Part shown: positions 1-7,832 of the stretch, in pieces | Numbering within the stretch: position 1 is the first letter of the stretch | How the letters are laid out: every line of letters begins with the position of its first letter | From: Pedobacter endophyticus | GTDB lineage: Bacteria > Bacteroidota > Bacteroidia > Sphingobacteriales > Sphingobacteriaceae | Direction of reading: 5' to 3' | Assembly (NCBI RefSeq): GCF_015679185.1 | Contig: NZ_CP064939.1 | Coordinates: 62,001 to 126,000, forward strand | DNA length: 64,000 bases | Notes under the pieces: generated by a model | Told to the model about the DNA's origin: nothing | Database searches by the model: none | Seen by the model: the letters and a program-made list of their open reading frames with translations, nothing else | Position numbers and translations under genes: made by a program

Positions 1-23
1 GCCAACTGCTAACTGCAAACTAT

Positions 24-536
24 CTACTTCTTATAAATAGCAAGCAAATCGCCTTCCAGCGTCGTGTTAGGTCCTTCGGTAATTCTGCCGAGTTCTTTTC
101 CTTGCTTATCAAACAGAATAAAAGTAGGTACCCTTGTAATGTCGAGTCCGTTTAATAAACCATCTTCCGCTTTTTTATGACCGTCGACCGCAATTATTTC
201 GACGTTTTTCTCTTTGAAATCCAAATCATCCAAGATTTTGAAAAAGTGAGGAACGTTTACCTTGCTATCACCACACCAGGTACCAAAAACGATTTTTATT
301 TTCTCTTTCTTAACCAGCTTCTTCAGTTCAGCAATGGTAGCCGGATCTGGTGTATAAGAAGCATACAAAGGATCGTACATTTCTTTAAATTCGGGGAAAG
401 TCATCATCCCTTCGCGAGAGCAGGTGTTGATAAGGATGTCCTTATTTTTTGCCTGATCGTGGATTTTTTTGTTTACTTCTTGTGCTGAAACATTCATTGC
501 AAGTACGATGAGGGTTATTGAAAAGATAATTTTCAT
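24..536 (-). CDS. Secreted thioredoxin-like protein
   Basis: A 170-residue thioredoxin-fold protein with a signal peptide (residues 1-18, likely cut after VSA). The active-site region reads WCGDS around Cys88, so the usual CxxC is reduced to one cysteine. The loop with the cis-proline (RVPTF, Pro137) is present, so the fold looks intact. Such periplasmic thioredoxin-like proteins are common in Bacteroidota; with one cysteine this one cannot do ordinary disulfide exchange by itself and may act through mixed disulfides or as a binding protein (inference). Starts at a plain ATG and is transcribed alone toward the left edge. Family assignment is solid, substrate unknown. Confidence 0.8.
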   Translation of the reverse strand: MKIIFSITLIVLAMNVSAQEVNKKIHDQAKNKDILINTCSREGMMTFPEFKEMYDPLYASYTPDPATIAELKKLVKKEKIKIVFGTWCGDSKVNVPHFFKILDDLDFKEKNVEIIAVDGHKKAEDGLLNGLDITRVPTFILFDKQGKELGRITEGPNTTLEGDLLAIYKK

Positions 537-646
537 TTAAAATAGTTTAATTGTTGAGCCAGTGAAATTTTTTATGAAATTATTATTTTAAAATCTAATT
601 TCTGCCATTTAAAAACGATATTTGCAAAAAAAAGAGATTTAAATTT

Positions 647-1186
647 ATGCCAAATTATATCAGATTAATTGCGGGGTTTGCTTTACTAGGTGGCGCAGTA
701 GCTTTATTTATTTTCGGTTACTGGCCCTGGGGTATTTTAGCCATTCTTTTGGGCTTAATTGTATTAGTAACCTATTTCTTTAATGAAAACATGCTTTTGG
801 CGCAATGGTTTCTACGAAAAGACAATATGCCAAAAGCTAAACAATTTTTAGATCGCATTACCAATTACGAAAAACAATTGATCAGTGTTCAACACGGTTA
901 CTATAATTTATTAATCGGTTTGATAGAAAGCCGGACAGCACCGATGCAGAGCGAAAAGTACTTTAAAAAGTCGCTTTCCCTGGGTATGCAGATGGATCAT
1001 AACATCGCCTTAGCCAAGCTTAGTTTAGCTGGTATTGCAATGGCCAAACGTAATAAACGCGAAGCCACAATGTATTTAGCCGAGGCAAAAAAGGCAGACA
1101 AAAATAAATTGCTGGCCGATCAGATTAAGCAAATGAAAGACCAAATGGGTATGATGGACAAACAACAACAAGTTCGATACCGATAA
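647..1186 (+). CDS. Small membrane protein with TPR-like tail
   Basis: 179 residues with two hydrophobic helices at about residues 4-23 and 26-46 joined by a very short turn (YWPWG), followed by a soluble helical tail (about 55-165) whose spacing of small and aromatic residues resembles tetratricopeptide repeats. The C-terminus is Met/Lys/Gln-rich. I do not recognise a named family; the architecture suggests an inner-membrane protein presenting a helical repeat domain to the cytoplasm. It is monocistronic, followed immediately by a strong hairpin at 1206-1235. Coding status is well supported by its length, unbroken frame and terminator. Confidence 0.75.
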   Translation: MPNYIRLIAGFALLGGAVALFIFGYWPWGILAILLGLIVLVTYFFNENMLLAQWFLRKDNMPKAKQFLDRITNYEKQLISVQHGYYNLLIGLIESRTAPMQSEKYFKKSLSLGMQMDHNIALAKLSLAGIAMAKRNKREATMYLAEAKKADKNKLLADQIKQMKDQMGMMDKQQQVRYR

Positions 1187-1205
1187 CGATTCAAATACGA
1201 TTTTT

Positions 1206-1235
1206 AAAAGCCATTTCTTAAATGAAATGGCTTTT
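1206..1235 (+). terminator. Rho-independent terminator
   Basis: Perfect 12-bp stem AAAAGCCATTTC / GAAATGGCTTTT with a 6-nt loop, then a T-run; it lies 20 bases after the stop of the small membrane protein gene. The following stretch to 1421 shows no gene. Confidence 0.85.
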
Positions 1236-1421
1236 TGCGTTTTATGGGAATTGCCTTTTAGCCTAGATAGCGTTTTTTAGCCTGTCGAGATTAAAGCATA
1301 TCGAATTCTATCTAGTGTTGCTGGCACCTACAGAGCTGTAATTATTGATGCGATCTTTTTAGAAATAACCAAAAACTAAAATCGCATTTAAATTGTACTA
1401 TAATAAATAAAAATTTATATT

Positions 1422-1976
1422 ATGTCGACATCTCAAGAAGGAAGTACCAATAACACGCAAGAAGAAGGTAACATTAAAGATTTAGGTGGTGAAACGGCCA
1501 TCGAAAAACTCAGAGACCTGGCCGGAAAGGCTGAAAGTTGCTTTTTTTGCACCAATATAAAAACAGGCGTACCGCTCTCTGTTCGCCCAATGGCCATACA
1601 ACAGGTAGATGACCAAGGAAACATTTGGTTTATGAGCTTGTCAGATAGCCATAAAAATGAGGAAATTTCTGCTGATCCATTTACACACCTGCTTTTTCAA
1701 GCTGGCGCACACGCTGGATTTGTGAATATTTATGGAATTTCAGAAATCAGCAGAGATCAGGCTAAAATTGATGAACTTTGGACGCCGCTTCTTAAAACAT
1801 GGTTTCAGGGAGGAAAAGACGACCCAAATATTACATTGATTAAAGTAGTTCCATCAGAAGGATACTATTGGGATACCAAGCACGGAACAGCGGTTGCATT
1901 CTTAAAAATGGCGGCTTCGGTAATTACCGGAAAAACCATGGATGATTCGGTAGAAGGTACTTTAGATATTGATTAG
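1422..1976 (+). CDS. General stress protein, pyridoxamine 5'-phosphate oxidase-like
   Basis: 184 residues. After a polar N-terminal tail (about 30 residues, rich in Ser, Gln, Asn and Gly) comes an FMN-binding split-barrel domain of the general stress protein 26 type: the AESCFF segment, the RPM strand, the WFMSLSDSHK strand and the VPSEGYYWDTKHG C-terminal strand are the family's usual landmarks. Such proteins bind flavin or F420 and are linked to oxidative or general stress; the substrate is not known. The gene stands alone with 235 bases of unannotated DNA before it. The family call is firm, physiological role uncertain. Confidence 0.8.
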   Translation: MSTSQEGSTNNTQEEGNIKDLGGETAIEKLRDLAGKAESCFFCTNIKTGVPLSVRPMAIQQVDDQGNIWFMSLSDSHKNEEISADPFTHLLFQAGAHAGFVNIYGISEISRDQAKIDELWTPLLKTWFQGGKDDPNITLIKVVPSEGYYWDTKHGTAVAFLKMAASVITGKTMDDSVEGTLDID

Positions 1977-2129
1977 GTCTCGGTTCAATAGTTCACTAGT
2001 TCAGTTGTTCGTTAGGTTAGATGGTTAACTGTTCGATTGTTGAATTGGTTAATTATCAACTGCCAATTGTAACTGAAAAATTCCAACTGAATACTGTCAA
2101 CTGAGAATTGTCAACTGAAAACTGAACCA
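1977..2129. repeat. Degenerate AACTG/GTTC low-complexity repeats
   Basis: The spacer between the two convergent genes is made almost wholly of short near-repeats: GTTCA/GTTAG-type words in its left half and (T)CAACTGA / AACTG words in its right half. The same AACTG words reappear at bases 3-20. No reading frame or promoter is apparent. Confidence 0.6.
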
Positions 2130-2342
2130 TCACTTATCGCCGAGATAGTCGAAGCCCTCAAGGTCTTCACGCAGGTTTCTTTTGCTCAGGATATCATCTT
2201 CCTCAGTTTCGGCTTTTTTGAAGAAAAGTGCTTCCGCCTGGATTCTTTTAATCAACTGGCGAACGAGTGTTAAGTCGAAAGCATCTTTGCTTAGTTTAAT
2301 GCAATATTCTCTTTCGTTAATTTCTAAGCTTGAAGTATTCAT
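2130..2342 (-). CDS. Small conserved-looking hypothetical protein
   Basis: A 70-residue, mostly alpha-helical charged protein with no signal peptide or membrane segment. It starts at ATG and ends in an acidic tail (EGFDYLGDK). It lies downstream of lysS on the same strand but is separated from it by a strong terminator (2383-2417), so it must have its own promoter. I do not recognise its family. A shorter opposite-strand frame overlaps it, but this strand has the more protein-like composition. Confidence 0.55.
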   Translation of the reverse strand: MNTSSLEINEREYCIKLSKDAFDLTLVRQLIKRIQAEALFFKKAETEEDDILSKRNLREDLEGFDYLGDK

Positions 2343-2382
2343 AAAGCAATCATTTTTAAGTTTTCGATTGCTGTAAATATAG

Positions 2383-2417
2383 AAAAGGCTTGCTAAAGAT
2401 TTGTTAGCAAGCCTTTT
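2383..2417 (-). terminator. Terminator of lysS
   Basis: Perfect 14-bp inverted repeat (AAAAGGCTTGCTAA / TTAGCAAGCCTTTT) with a 7-nt loop. Read on the minus strand it is followed by TTTTCTATATTT, and it lies 65 bases beyond the lysS stop. Confidence 0.85.
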
Positions 2418-2482
2418 AAATTTATGTTATGTTTGTGTTAACGATGATAGCAGTTGTAAGCTATGCAAACTGGCAGTTATTG

Positions 2483-4192
2483 CTATTTCTGAGATAGAAA
2501 TAATCCATCATCAGTTTTAGCAACCTTTAAAATACCTTTGCTGGTTAATGCTTTAAGTGTAGTATCCCATTTTTTGTTGCTCCAATCAGAGAGCTTCGCC
2601 TTAACATCAGCTAAAAGATATTGTTCTCCTGCCGAAACCAACGAAAACAACTCCGTTTCCTCTGCTGTGAGCTCAATTTTTTTCTTCTCAGGACGCATCT
2701 GCGGGAAGAATAACACTTCTTGAATCGTGCTTTGGTTGGTCATCAGCATCACCAATCTATCAATACCGATGCCCAGGCCCGAAGTAGGCGGCATGCCATA
2801 TTCAAGGGCACGAACAAAATCATCATCCATTACCATGGCTTCGTCATCACCTCTCGCTGCCAACTTCAACTGATCTTCGAAACGCTCTTTTTGATCGATT
2901 GGGTCGTTCAACTCCGAATAAGCGTTGGCAATCTCTTTACCATTTACAAAAAGCTCGAAACGCTCTACCAAGCCTTCAGCCGAACGGTGTTTTTTGGCCA
3001 ATGGCGTCATTTCTAACGGATAATCAGTAATATAAGTAGGTTGGATGAGGTTTGCTTCGACCTTTGCACCGAAAATTTCGTCTATTAATTTACCACGACC
3101 CATTGTAGCATCTATTTCGATGCCTAAATCTTTACACGTTTGCGCAATTTCATCTTCTGTCATAGCCGAAACATCAATTCCGGTGTATTTCTGGATAGAT
3201 TGGTACATGGTTAACTTTTCGTACGGACCTTCGAAATTAATTTCGTTCTGGCCAACTTTAACCAATGCCGAACCTGTAGTTGCAATGGCCACTTTCTCCA
3301 GGCATTCTTCAACCATGGCCATCATCCACACATAATCCTTGTAGGCTACATAAATTTCCATTGAGGTAAACTCAGGGTTGTGCGTACGATCCATGCCCTC
3401 ATTGCGGAACATTTTACCGAACTCATAAACACCGTCAAAGCCAGCAACAATTAAACGCTTTAAATACAATTCATTAGCAATACGCAAATACAGCGGCATA
3501 TCTAACGTATTATGATGTGTAGCGAACGGACGTGCCGCCGCACCCCCGTGAATGGGTTGTAAAATAGGTGTCTCCACTTCCATCCAGCCCTGATTGTCAA
3601 AATAACTGCGCATGGTATTAATTACCTTGCTGCGTTTAATGAAGATCTGTTTGTAATCTGGATTTACCGTTAAATCAACGTAACGCATGCGGTAACGCAA
3701 TTCCGGATCGGTAAAGCCGTCGTAAATATTTCCATCATCATCACGCTTTACAACAGGAAGCGGACGTAACGATTTTGCCAAAACCTTAAACTCAGTAACA
3801 TGTACCGAAATTTCGCCGGTTTGAGTAGTGAAAACATAACCTTTAACGCCGATGTAATCGCCAAGGTCTAACAGTTTTTTAAAAACGGTATTATATAAGG
3901 TCTTATCTTCATCAGGACACAGATCATCACGCTTTAAGTACAGTTGAACACGCCCTGTAGAATCTTGCAGTTCGGCAAAAGAGGCGCTGCCCATAATGCG
4001 GCGGGTCATCAATCTTCCGGCAATACTAATCGTTTTATAAGCAGTTTTATCTTTTTCGTAGTTTGCATTAATATCTGCAGCATACGCATTTACCTCGTAT
4101 GCTTCGGCAGGATAGGGCTCAATGCCCAGTTCGCGTAATTGTTGTAACGACTCACGTCGCAATATTTCTTGTTCTGATAATCCTATACTCAT
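2483..4192 (-). CDS. lysS: Lysyl-tRNA synthetase, class II
   Basis: Charges tRNA-Lys in the cytoplasm. The 569-residue product has an N-terminal OB-fold anticodon-binding domain (about residues 50-150) and a class II catalytic core with motif 2 (FRNEGMDRTHNPEF) and motif 3 (GLGIGIDRLVMLMT). The bacterial enzyme is usually near 505 residues; here about 65 extra C-terminal residues after the motif 3 region look like a small helical, winged-helix-like domain, as seen in some Bacteroidota LysRS. I chose the ATG at 4192 (MSIGLSEQE) over an in-frame TTG 18 bases upstream. A TACTTTTG -7-like box lies at 4208-4215. Confidence 0.95.
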   Translation of the reverse strand: MSIGLSEQEILRRESLQQLRELGIEPYPAEAYEVNAYAADINANYEKDKTAYKTISIAGRLMTRRIMGSASFAELQDSTGRVQLYLKRDDLCPDEDKTLYNTVFKKLLDLGDYIGVKGYVFTTQTGEISVHVTEFKVLAKSLRPLPVVKRDDDGNIYDGFTDPELRYRMRYVDLTVNPDYKQIFIKRSKVINTMRSYFDNQGWMEVETPILQPIHGGAAARPFATHHNTLDMPLYLRIANELYLKRLIVAGFDGVYEFGKMFRNEGMDRTHNPEFTSMEIYVAYKDYVWMMAMVEECLEKVAIATTGSALVKVGQNEINFEGPYEKLTMYQSIQKYTGIDVSAMTEDEIAQTCKDLGIEIDATMGRGKLIDEIFGAKVEANLIQPTYITDYPLEMTPLAKKHRSAEGLVERFELFVNGKEIANAYSELNDPIDQKERFEDQLKLAARGDDEAMVMDDDFVRALEYGMPPTSGLGIGIDRLVMLMTNQSTIQEVLFFPQMRPEKKKIELTAEETELFSLVSAGEQYLLADVKAKLSDWSNKKWDTTLKALTSKGILKVAKTDDGLFLSQK

Positions 4193-4456
4193 TTCAGGTA
4201 TTTTTTGCAAAAGTAATAATTTTTTCGAGGAGTAGTGTGTAGAATAAGCGTAGTACTAGCTACGGTTGCAAAGTAAGTGCTTTACAACTAGACAAGCCAT
4301 TTCCGTAGAAAAATGAGAATCAATTCGTTAATTTTCGTATATTTAAGTTTCAAGCAACCAAATGATCAATGGGTTTATCTTAAACGCTTAAAATTTCCCT
4401 TCTATTTATAATCAGTGTTTTTCCGGATCGAAAATTTACAAGATGCTGAAGTGAGG

Positions 4457-4533
4457 TGTGGAGTGTGGAGTGTGGAGTGTGGAGTCCGAAGTCCGAAGTC
4501 TGAAGTCTGAAGTCTGAAGTCTGAAGTCCGAAG
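4457..4533. repeat. Heptanucleotide tandem array (11 units)
   Basis: Eleven consecutive 7-bp units: TGTGGAG four times, TCCGAAG twice, TCTGAAG four times, TCCGAAG once, with no interruption. It sits in the non-coding stretch between lysS and the acyl-CoA ligase. Loose relatives of the same word (AGTCCGAAGTC) occur at about 9572-9605, 11652-11690, 25078-25140, 35296-35350 and 47411-47466. Confidence 0.9.
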
Positions 4534-4604
4534 AAAATGCCAAACAAATTAGCAAATAATTATAGTTAGTCCAAACCGAGAAGGAAACGTGTGGTAGCTC
4601 CATA

Positions 4605-4834
4605 TTACGGCTGATATAGCCCCAGTTTTGAGATAAATTTAAAATCTTTTATGTTATAGGTGAAAGTTGAAGCTCCGTTTGTATAGCAGTTGCGGCAATC
4701 ACCGCGTCAGCAAGCGCAAGCCCACGGCTAAGCCTGTAAGTGTGAACCAAATTATAGCCCTTAAATTTATAGCGAGAATTGAAGTTTAGATTTTGGTCGT
4801 ACATTCCTAACATACTTACAATCTCAACTAAAAG
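4605..4834 (-). pseudogene. Decayed VapC-type PIN-domain toxin remnant
   Basis: Translating the minus strand from 4834 gives the second half of a PIN-domain ribonuclease: VHTYRLSRGLALADAVIAAT, with the characteristic LADAVIAATA helix carrying a metal-binding Asp. The frame then hits a stop, but shifting one base at the T-run at 4663-4665 continues with FTYNIKDFKFISKLGLYQP and a stop at 4605, exactly the VapC C-terminus. The N-terminal half with the first catalytic Asp is missing and no antitoxin gene lies beside it. It begins directly after the acyl-CoA ligase stop. Too short and broken to be active; read as a relic of a VapBC module. Confidence 0.8.
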
Positions 4835-4839
4835 CTAAT

Positions 4840-6753
4840 CTACTCTGCCTCTACATTTTCTTCATACATCTCATTGATGGCTTCAGCGTATTTCTTCTCA
4901 ACTACACGACGCTTCACTTTCAAGGTAGGCGTAATCTCACCTTCGTTGATATTGAATGGATTTCGTTTAATTTTAAAGTTCTTAATGCGCTCAAACTTCG
5001 CTAGCTCATTAGATATCTTTTTAATGTCCTGCTCCATCCAGTCGGTAATTTCCTTATCGCGGATAAAGGGGTCATGCTCTTCAAAAAAGGCGGCCTTAAG
5101 CTTAAAGGTTTCTTCCAGTGTTTCTTTGTTGGGGATAATAATCGCCGTGATAAATTCACGTTTATCGCCGATCAAAAACAACTGATCTATTTTCGGGCTT
5201 TTTAAATAAATGTTCTCTACAGGCGTAGGATAAACGTTTTTACCATACGCATTTACGATCATATTTTTCAACCGGTCGGTAATTTGCAGATTTCCCTTGT
5301 AAAAGCGTCCAATATCTCCCGTATGAAACCACATGTCTTTATCAATTGCCTCAGCAGTTTCGGCGGGCTTGTTAAAGTAGCCTTTCATTACACAGTGGCC
5401 ACGAACAATAATTTCACCCTCCGCACATTCAAAGTCCTCATCAAAGGTGTTATGCGTTTGAATGTTGATCATTTCTTTTGTATCTACATCTTGAATACCC
5501 ACTTCAATGCCGGGAATTATACGGCCAACCGTTCCATAAACCTGCCTGTGGTATTCTGTTACGGACATTACGGGCGACGTTTCTGTGAGGCCAAATCCCT
5601 CGAGTATTTTAATGCCGAGGTCGCCAAAGAATTCACCGACGTTTTTGGGTAGCGCAGCTCCGCCCGAAATCATAAACTTTAATCTGCCACCAGTTTTCTC
5701 TTTGATTTTGCTAAACACCAACTTCTCTGCAATTGCCTTTTTAGCGGTTAAAATCAGGCCCGGGTTTTCTCCCGATTCCCGAGCAACACGATATTTATTT
5801 CCGGTAGTTAAAGCCCATGTAAAAATTTTGGCTTTTGCTCCGCCACCGGCAGTTCCAGATTTTATGGCCTTATCGTGTATGCGCTCTAGTAATCGTGGCA
5901 CGCAACTCATCACGGTTGGACGCACTTCGCCCATGTTTTTTGCCAATAACTCTAAACTTTGGGCAAAAGCAATTTTACAACCCTGGGCACAGCATACATG
6001 GTAGGTTGCGGTACGCTCAAACACATGCGAGAGCGGTAAAAACGACAAAAAAGTTTCTGTTTGGTCAATCACCGGAATTTGCTGCAGGCACACTTCAACA
6101 TTTTTAACAAAATTATAGTGGGTAAGCATCACACCCTTCGGCGTTCCGGTAGTTCCAGAGGTATAAATCAGCGACGAAACATCGTCAGGCAACACCAAAC
6201 TTCTGCATTGATCAATTTCGGCTCGTTCGGCTGCCGTAACCTGATGTTTCAAGGCCAGGATATCAGAAAATGCAATCAGCTCCACATTTACATCGGCGGG
6301 TACGGCTACTTTCTCAAAATCTTTAAAGGCCGGAATAATATATTTTAATTCTCTGCAACTTGCGGCTACCTTTAGTACTTTTCTGTAGAGGAAATTATTT
6401 CCAACCAATATGGCCTTTATGCCGGAATCGTTGATTATGTAAGAAACTTCGTGTTCGGAAAGGGTAGGGTATATTGAAACATTAATTGCACCAATTTGCT
6501 GTATGCCCTGATCATAGTAAACATACTCGGGCGAATTCTCTATCATTAACCCTAAACGATCGCCTTTTTTTATTCCTTTTTCTAAGAAGAAAGCAGAAAC
6601 TGCATCTGCCCGTTTTAAGGTGTCTTCGTACGAGATTTCAGCCCACTCGGAGCCTTGTTTATCAATTAAAAACGTTTCCTCAGGCTTATGAATGTTCTTT
6701 ACAACATTCCTTAATAGTGTGGGAATAGTAGAAAATTCGTTAATTAATGGCAT
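4840..6753 (-). CDS. Long-chain fatty acid--CoA ligase (AMP-binding)
   Basis: Activates fatty acids to acyl-CoA through an acyl-adenylate. The 637-residue protein carries the P-loop motif YTSGTTGTPKG (residues 197-207), the central GGAALP and GFGLTETSP segments, WFHTGDIG, and the hinge region DRLKNMIVNAYGKN. Its length and the bulky insertion after the GDIG region match the FAA1/FadD15-like long-chain branch. I chose the ATG at 6753 (MPLINEF): the frame continues 44 codons upstream, but that extension encodes the terminator stem of the preceding gene, so it cannot be real coding sequence. The exact chain-length specificity cannot be read from sequence. Confidence 0.88.
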   Translation of the reverse strand: MPLINEFSTIPTLLRNVVKNIHKPEETFLIDKQGSEWAEISYEDTLKRADAVSAFFLEKGIKKGDRLGLMIENSPEYVYYDQGIQQIGAINVSIYPTLSEHEVSYIINDSGIKAILVGNNFLYRKVLKVAASCRELKYIIPAFKDFEKVAVPADVNVELIAFSDILALKHQVTAAERAEIDQCRSLVLPDDVSSLIYTSGTTGTPKGVMLTHYNFVKNVEVCLQQIPVIDQTETFLSFLPLSHVFERTATYHVCCAQGCKIAFAQSLELLAKNMGEVRPTVMSCVPRLLERIHDKAIKSGTAGGGAKAKIFTWALTTGNKYRVARESGENPGLILTAKKAIAEKLVFSKIKEKTGGRLKFMISGGAALPKNVGEFFGDLGIKILEGFGLTETSPVMSVTEYHRQVYGTVGRIIPGIEVGIQDVDTKEMINIQTHNTFDEDFECAEGEIIVRGHCVMKGYFNKPAETAEAIDKDMWFHTGDIGRFYKGNLQITDRLKNMIVNAYGKNVYPTPVENIYLKSPKIDQLFLIGDKREFITAIIIPNKETLEETFKLKAAFFEEHDPFIRDKEITDWMEQDIKKISNELAKFERIKNFKIKRNPFNINEGEITPTLKVKRRVVEKKYAEAINEMYEENVEAE

Positions 6754-6813
6754 TTGCTCTATTTGGTATTGATTATAATTAACAATTATAAGTCTTTTTG
6801 GTTTAAAAACGCA

Positions 6814-6840
6814 AAAGGCCCCGAATTTTTCGGGGCCTTT
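6814..6840 (-). terminator. Terminator of the isc cluster
   Basis: Perfect 10-bp stem AAAGGCCCCG / CGGGGCCTTT around a 7-nt loop; on the minus strand it is followed by TTTTGCGTTTTT. It closes the iscS-iscU-iscA cluster, 20 bases past the iscA stop. Confidence 0.9.
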
Positions 6841-6860
6841 AAACTTAATTTTTATTGATG

Positions 6861-7187
6861 TTAAACTGAAAAACTTTCTCCACAACCGCAGGTACGGCTT
6901 GCATTAGGGTTTACAAAGTTAAAACCTTTACCGTTTAAGCCATCTGTAAAGTCTAGCTCTGTGCCGGCTAAATAAAGAAACGATTTCATGTCTAAAGCGA
7001 TTTTAATCCCTTTATCTTCGAAAAACTGATCGCCAACTTTTTCTTCGTTATCGAAATCGAGGTTGTAAGATAACCCAGAGCAACCTCCACCTTTTACCGA
7101 AACACGTAAAAAGTAATCAGCACCCATTTCAGAATCCTGCATCAGGTGATCAATTTTGTCTTTTGCTTTATCAGTTATTGTAATCAT
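6861..7187 (-). CDS. iscA: A-type Fe-S cluster assembly/carrier protein (IscA/ErpA family)
   Basis: 108-residue HesB/IscA-type carrier that holds or transfers Fe-S clusters made on IscU. The three conserved cysteines are present: one in GGGCSGLSY and two in the C-terminal RTCGCGESF. The ATG at 7187 (MITITDKAK) is chosen over an in-frame ATG 72 bases upstream, because the upstream part encodes degenerate TCTCAAATC-type intergenic repeats. It is the last gene of iscS-iscU-iscA and is followed by a strong terminator. Whether it acts like IscA or ErpA cannot be decided from sequence. Confidence 0.88.
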   Translation of the reverse strand: MITITDKAKDKIDHLMQDSEMGADYFLRVSVKGGGCSGLSYNLDFDNEEKVGDQFFEDKGIKIALDMKSFLYLAGTELDFTDGLNGKGFNFVNPNASRTCGCGESFSV

Positions 7188-7280
7188 AATAATTAGATTT
7201 GAGATTTGAGAAATCAGATTTGAGACGTTTATGAGAACCATTATGATCTCACCTCTCATATCTATGTTCTCACATCTATT

Positions 7281-7694
7281 TTAATGGTGCGATTTTTCTA
7301 ACACAATTGCTTCTAAGCCATTTTTAACGCGGTAATCGTTAATAGCCGATTTAATTGCATCTTCTGCCAACACCGAGCAGTGAATTTTTACCGGTGGCAA
7401 AGCCAATTCTTCAACAATATCCATATTGTCGATAGATAACGCCTCGTCAATCGTTTTTCCTTTTAACCATTCCGTAGCTAACGAAGATGATGCAATTGCA
7501 GATCCGCAACCAAATGTTTTAAATTTAGCGTCGGTAATTACGTTATCTTCGCTAACTTCAATCTGTAAGCGCATTACGTCGCCACACTCTGGTGCACCAA
7601 CTAATCCTGTGCCAACAAATTTACTGTCTTTGTTCAATGTGCCCACGTTGCGTGGGTTATTGTAATGGTCAATTACTTTTTCTGAATATGCCAT
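7281..7694 (-). CDS. iscU: Fe-S cluster scaffold protein IscU
   Basis: 137-residue scaffold on which IscS-derived sulfur and iron are assembled. The three ligand cysteines are at 37, 63 and 106, with Asp39 beside the first, as in bona fide IscU. An LPPVK motif (residues 99-103), the recognition site for the HscA chaperone in Proteobacteria, is intact although no hscA or hscB gene is in the neighbourhood. Located between iscS and iscA on the same strand, separated from iscS by 138 bases that include a GC-rich CCCTCCC/GGGAGGG hairpin near 7731-7751. Confidence 0.95.
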   Translation of the reverse strand: MAYSEKVIDHYNNPRNVGTLNKDSKFVGTGLVGAPECGDVMRLQIEVSEDNVITDAKFKTFGCGSAIASSSLATEWLKGKTIDEALSIDNMDIVEELALPPVKIHCSVLAEDAIKSAINDYRVKNGLEAIVLEKSHH

Positions 7695-7832
7695 GTCTTA
7701 TGTTTTTTTAGCCCCACCCCAACCCTCCCCGGTAGGGAGGGAGTAGTAAAACAATGTAATTAATATTTCTGCTCTTGGTAATTAGCGCTGGGTTTTACCC
7801 TCCACCTTAAACCTTAAAGCCTTTTGCCTTAT

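Noticed and set aside
4313..4411. Short 32-codon frame starting MRINSLIFVYLS
   Set aside because: Isolated, no promoter, terminator or family features; it lies in AT-rich spacer and is compatible with chance.
6754..6885. 44-codon N-terminal extension of the acyl-CoA ligase
   Set aside because: The extra codons lie in the terminator stem and AT-rich spacer after iscA; the downstream ATG gives the family's usual N-terminus.
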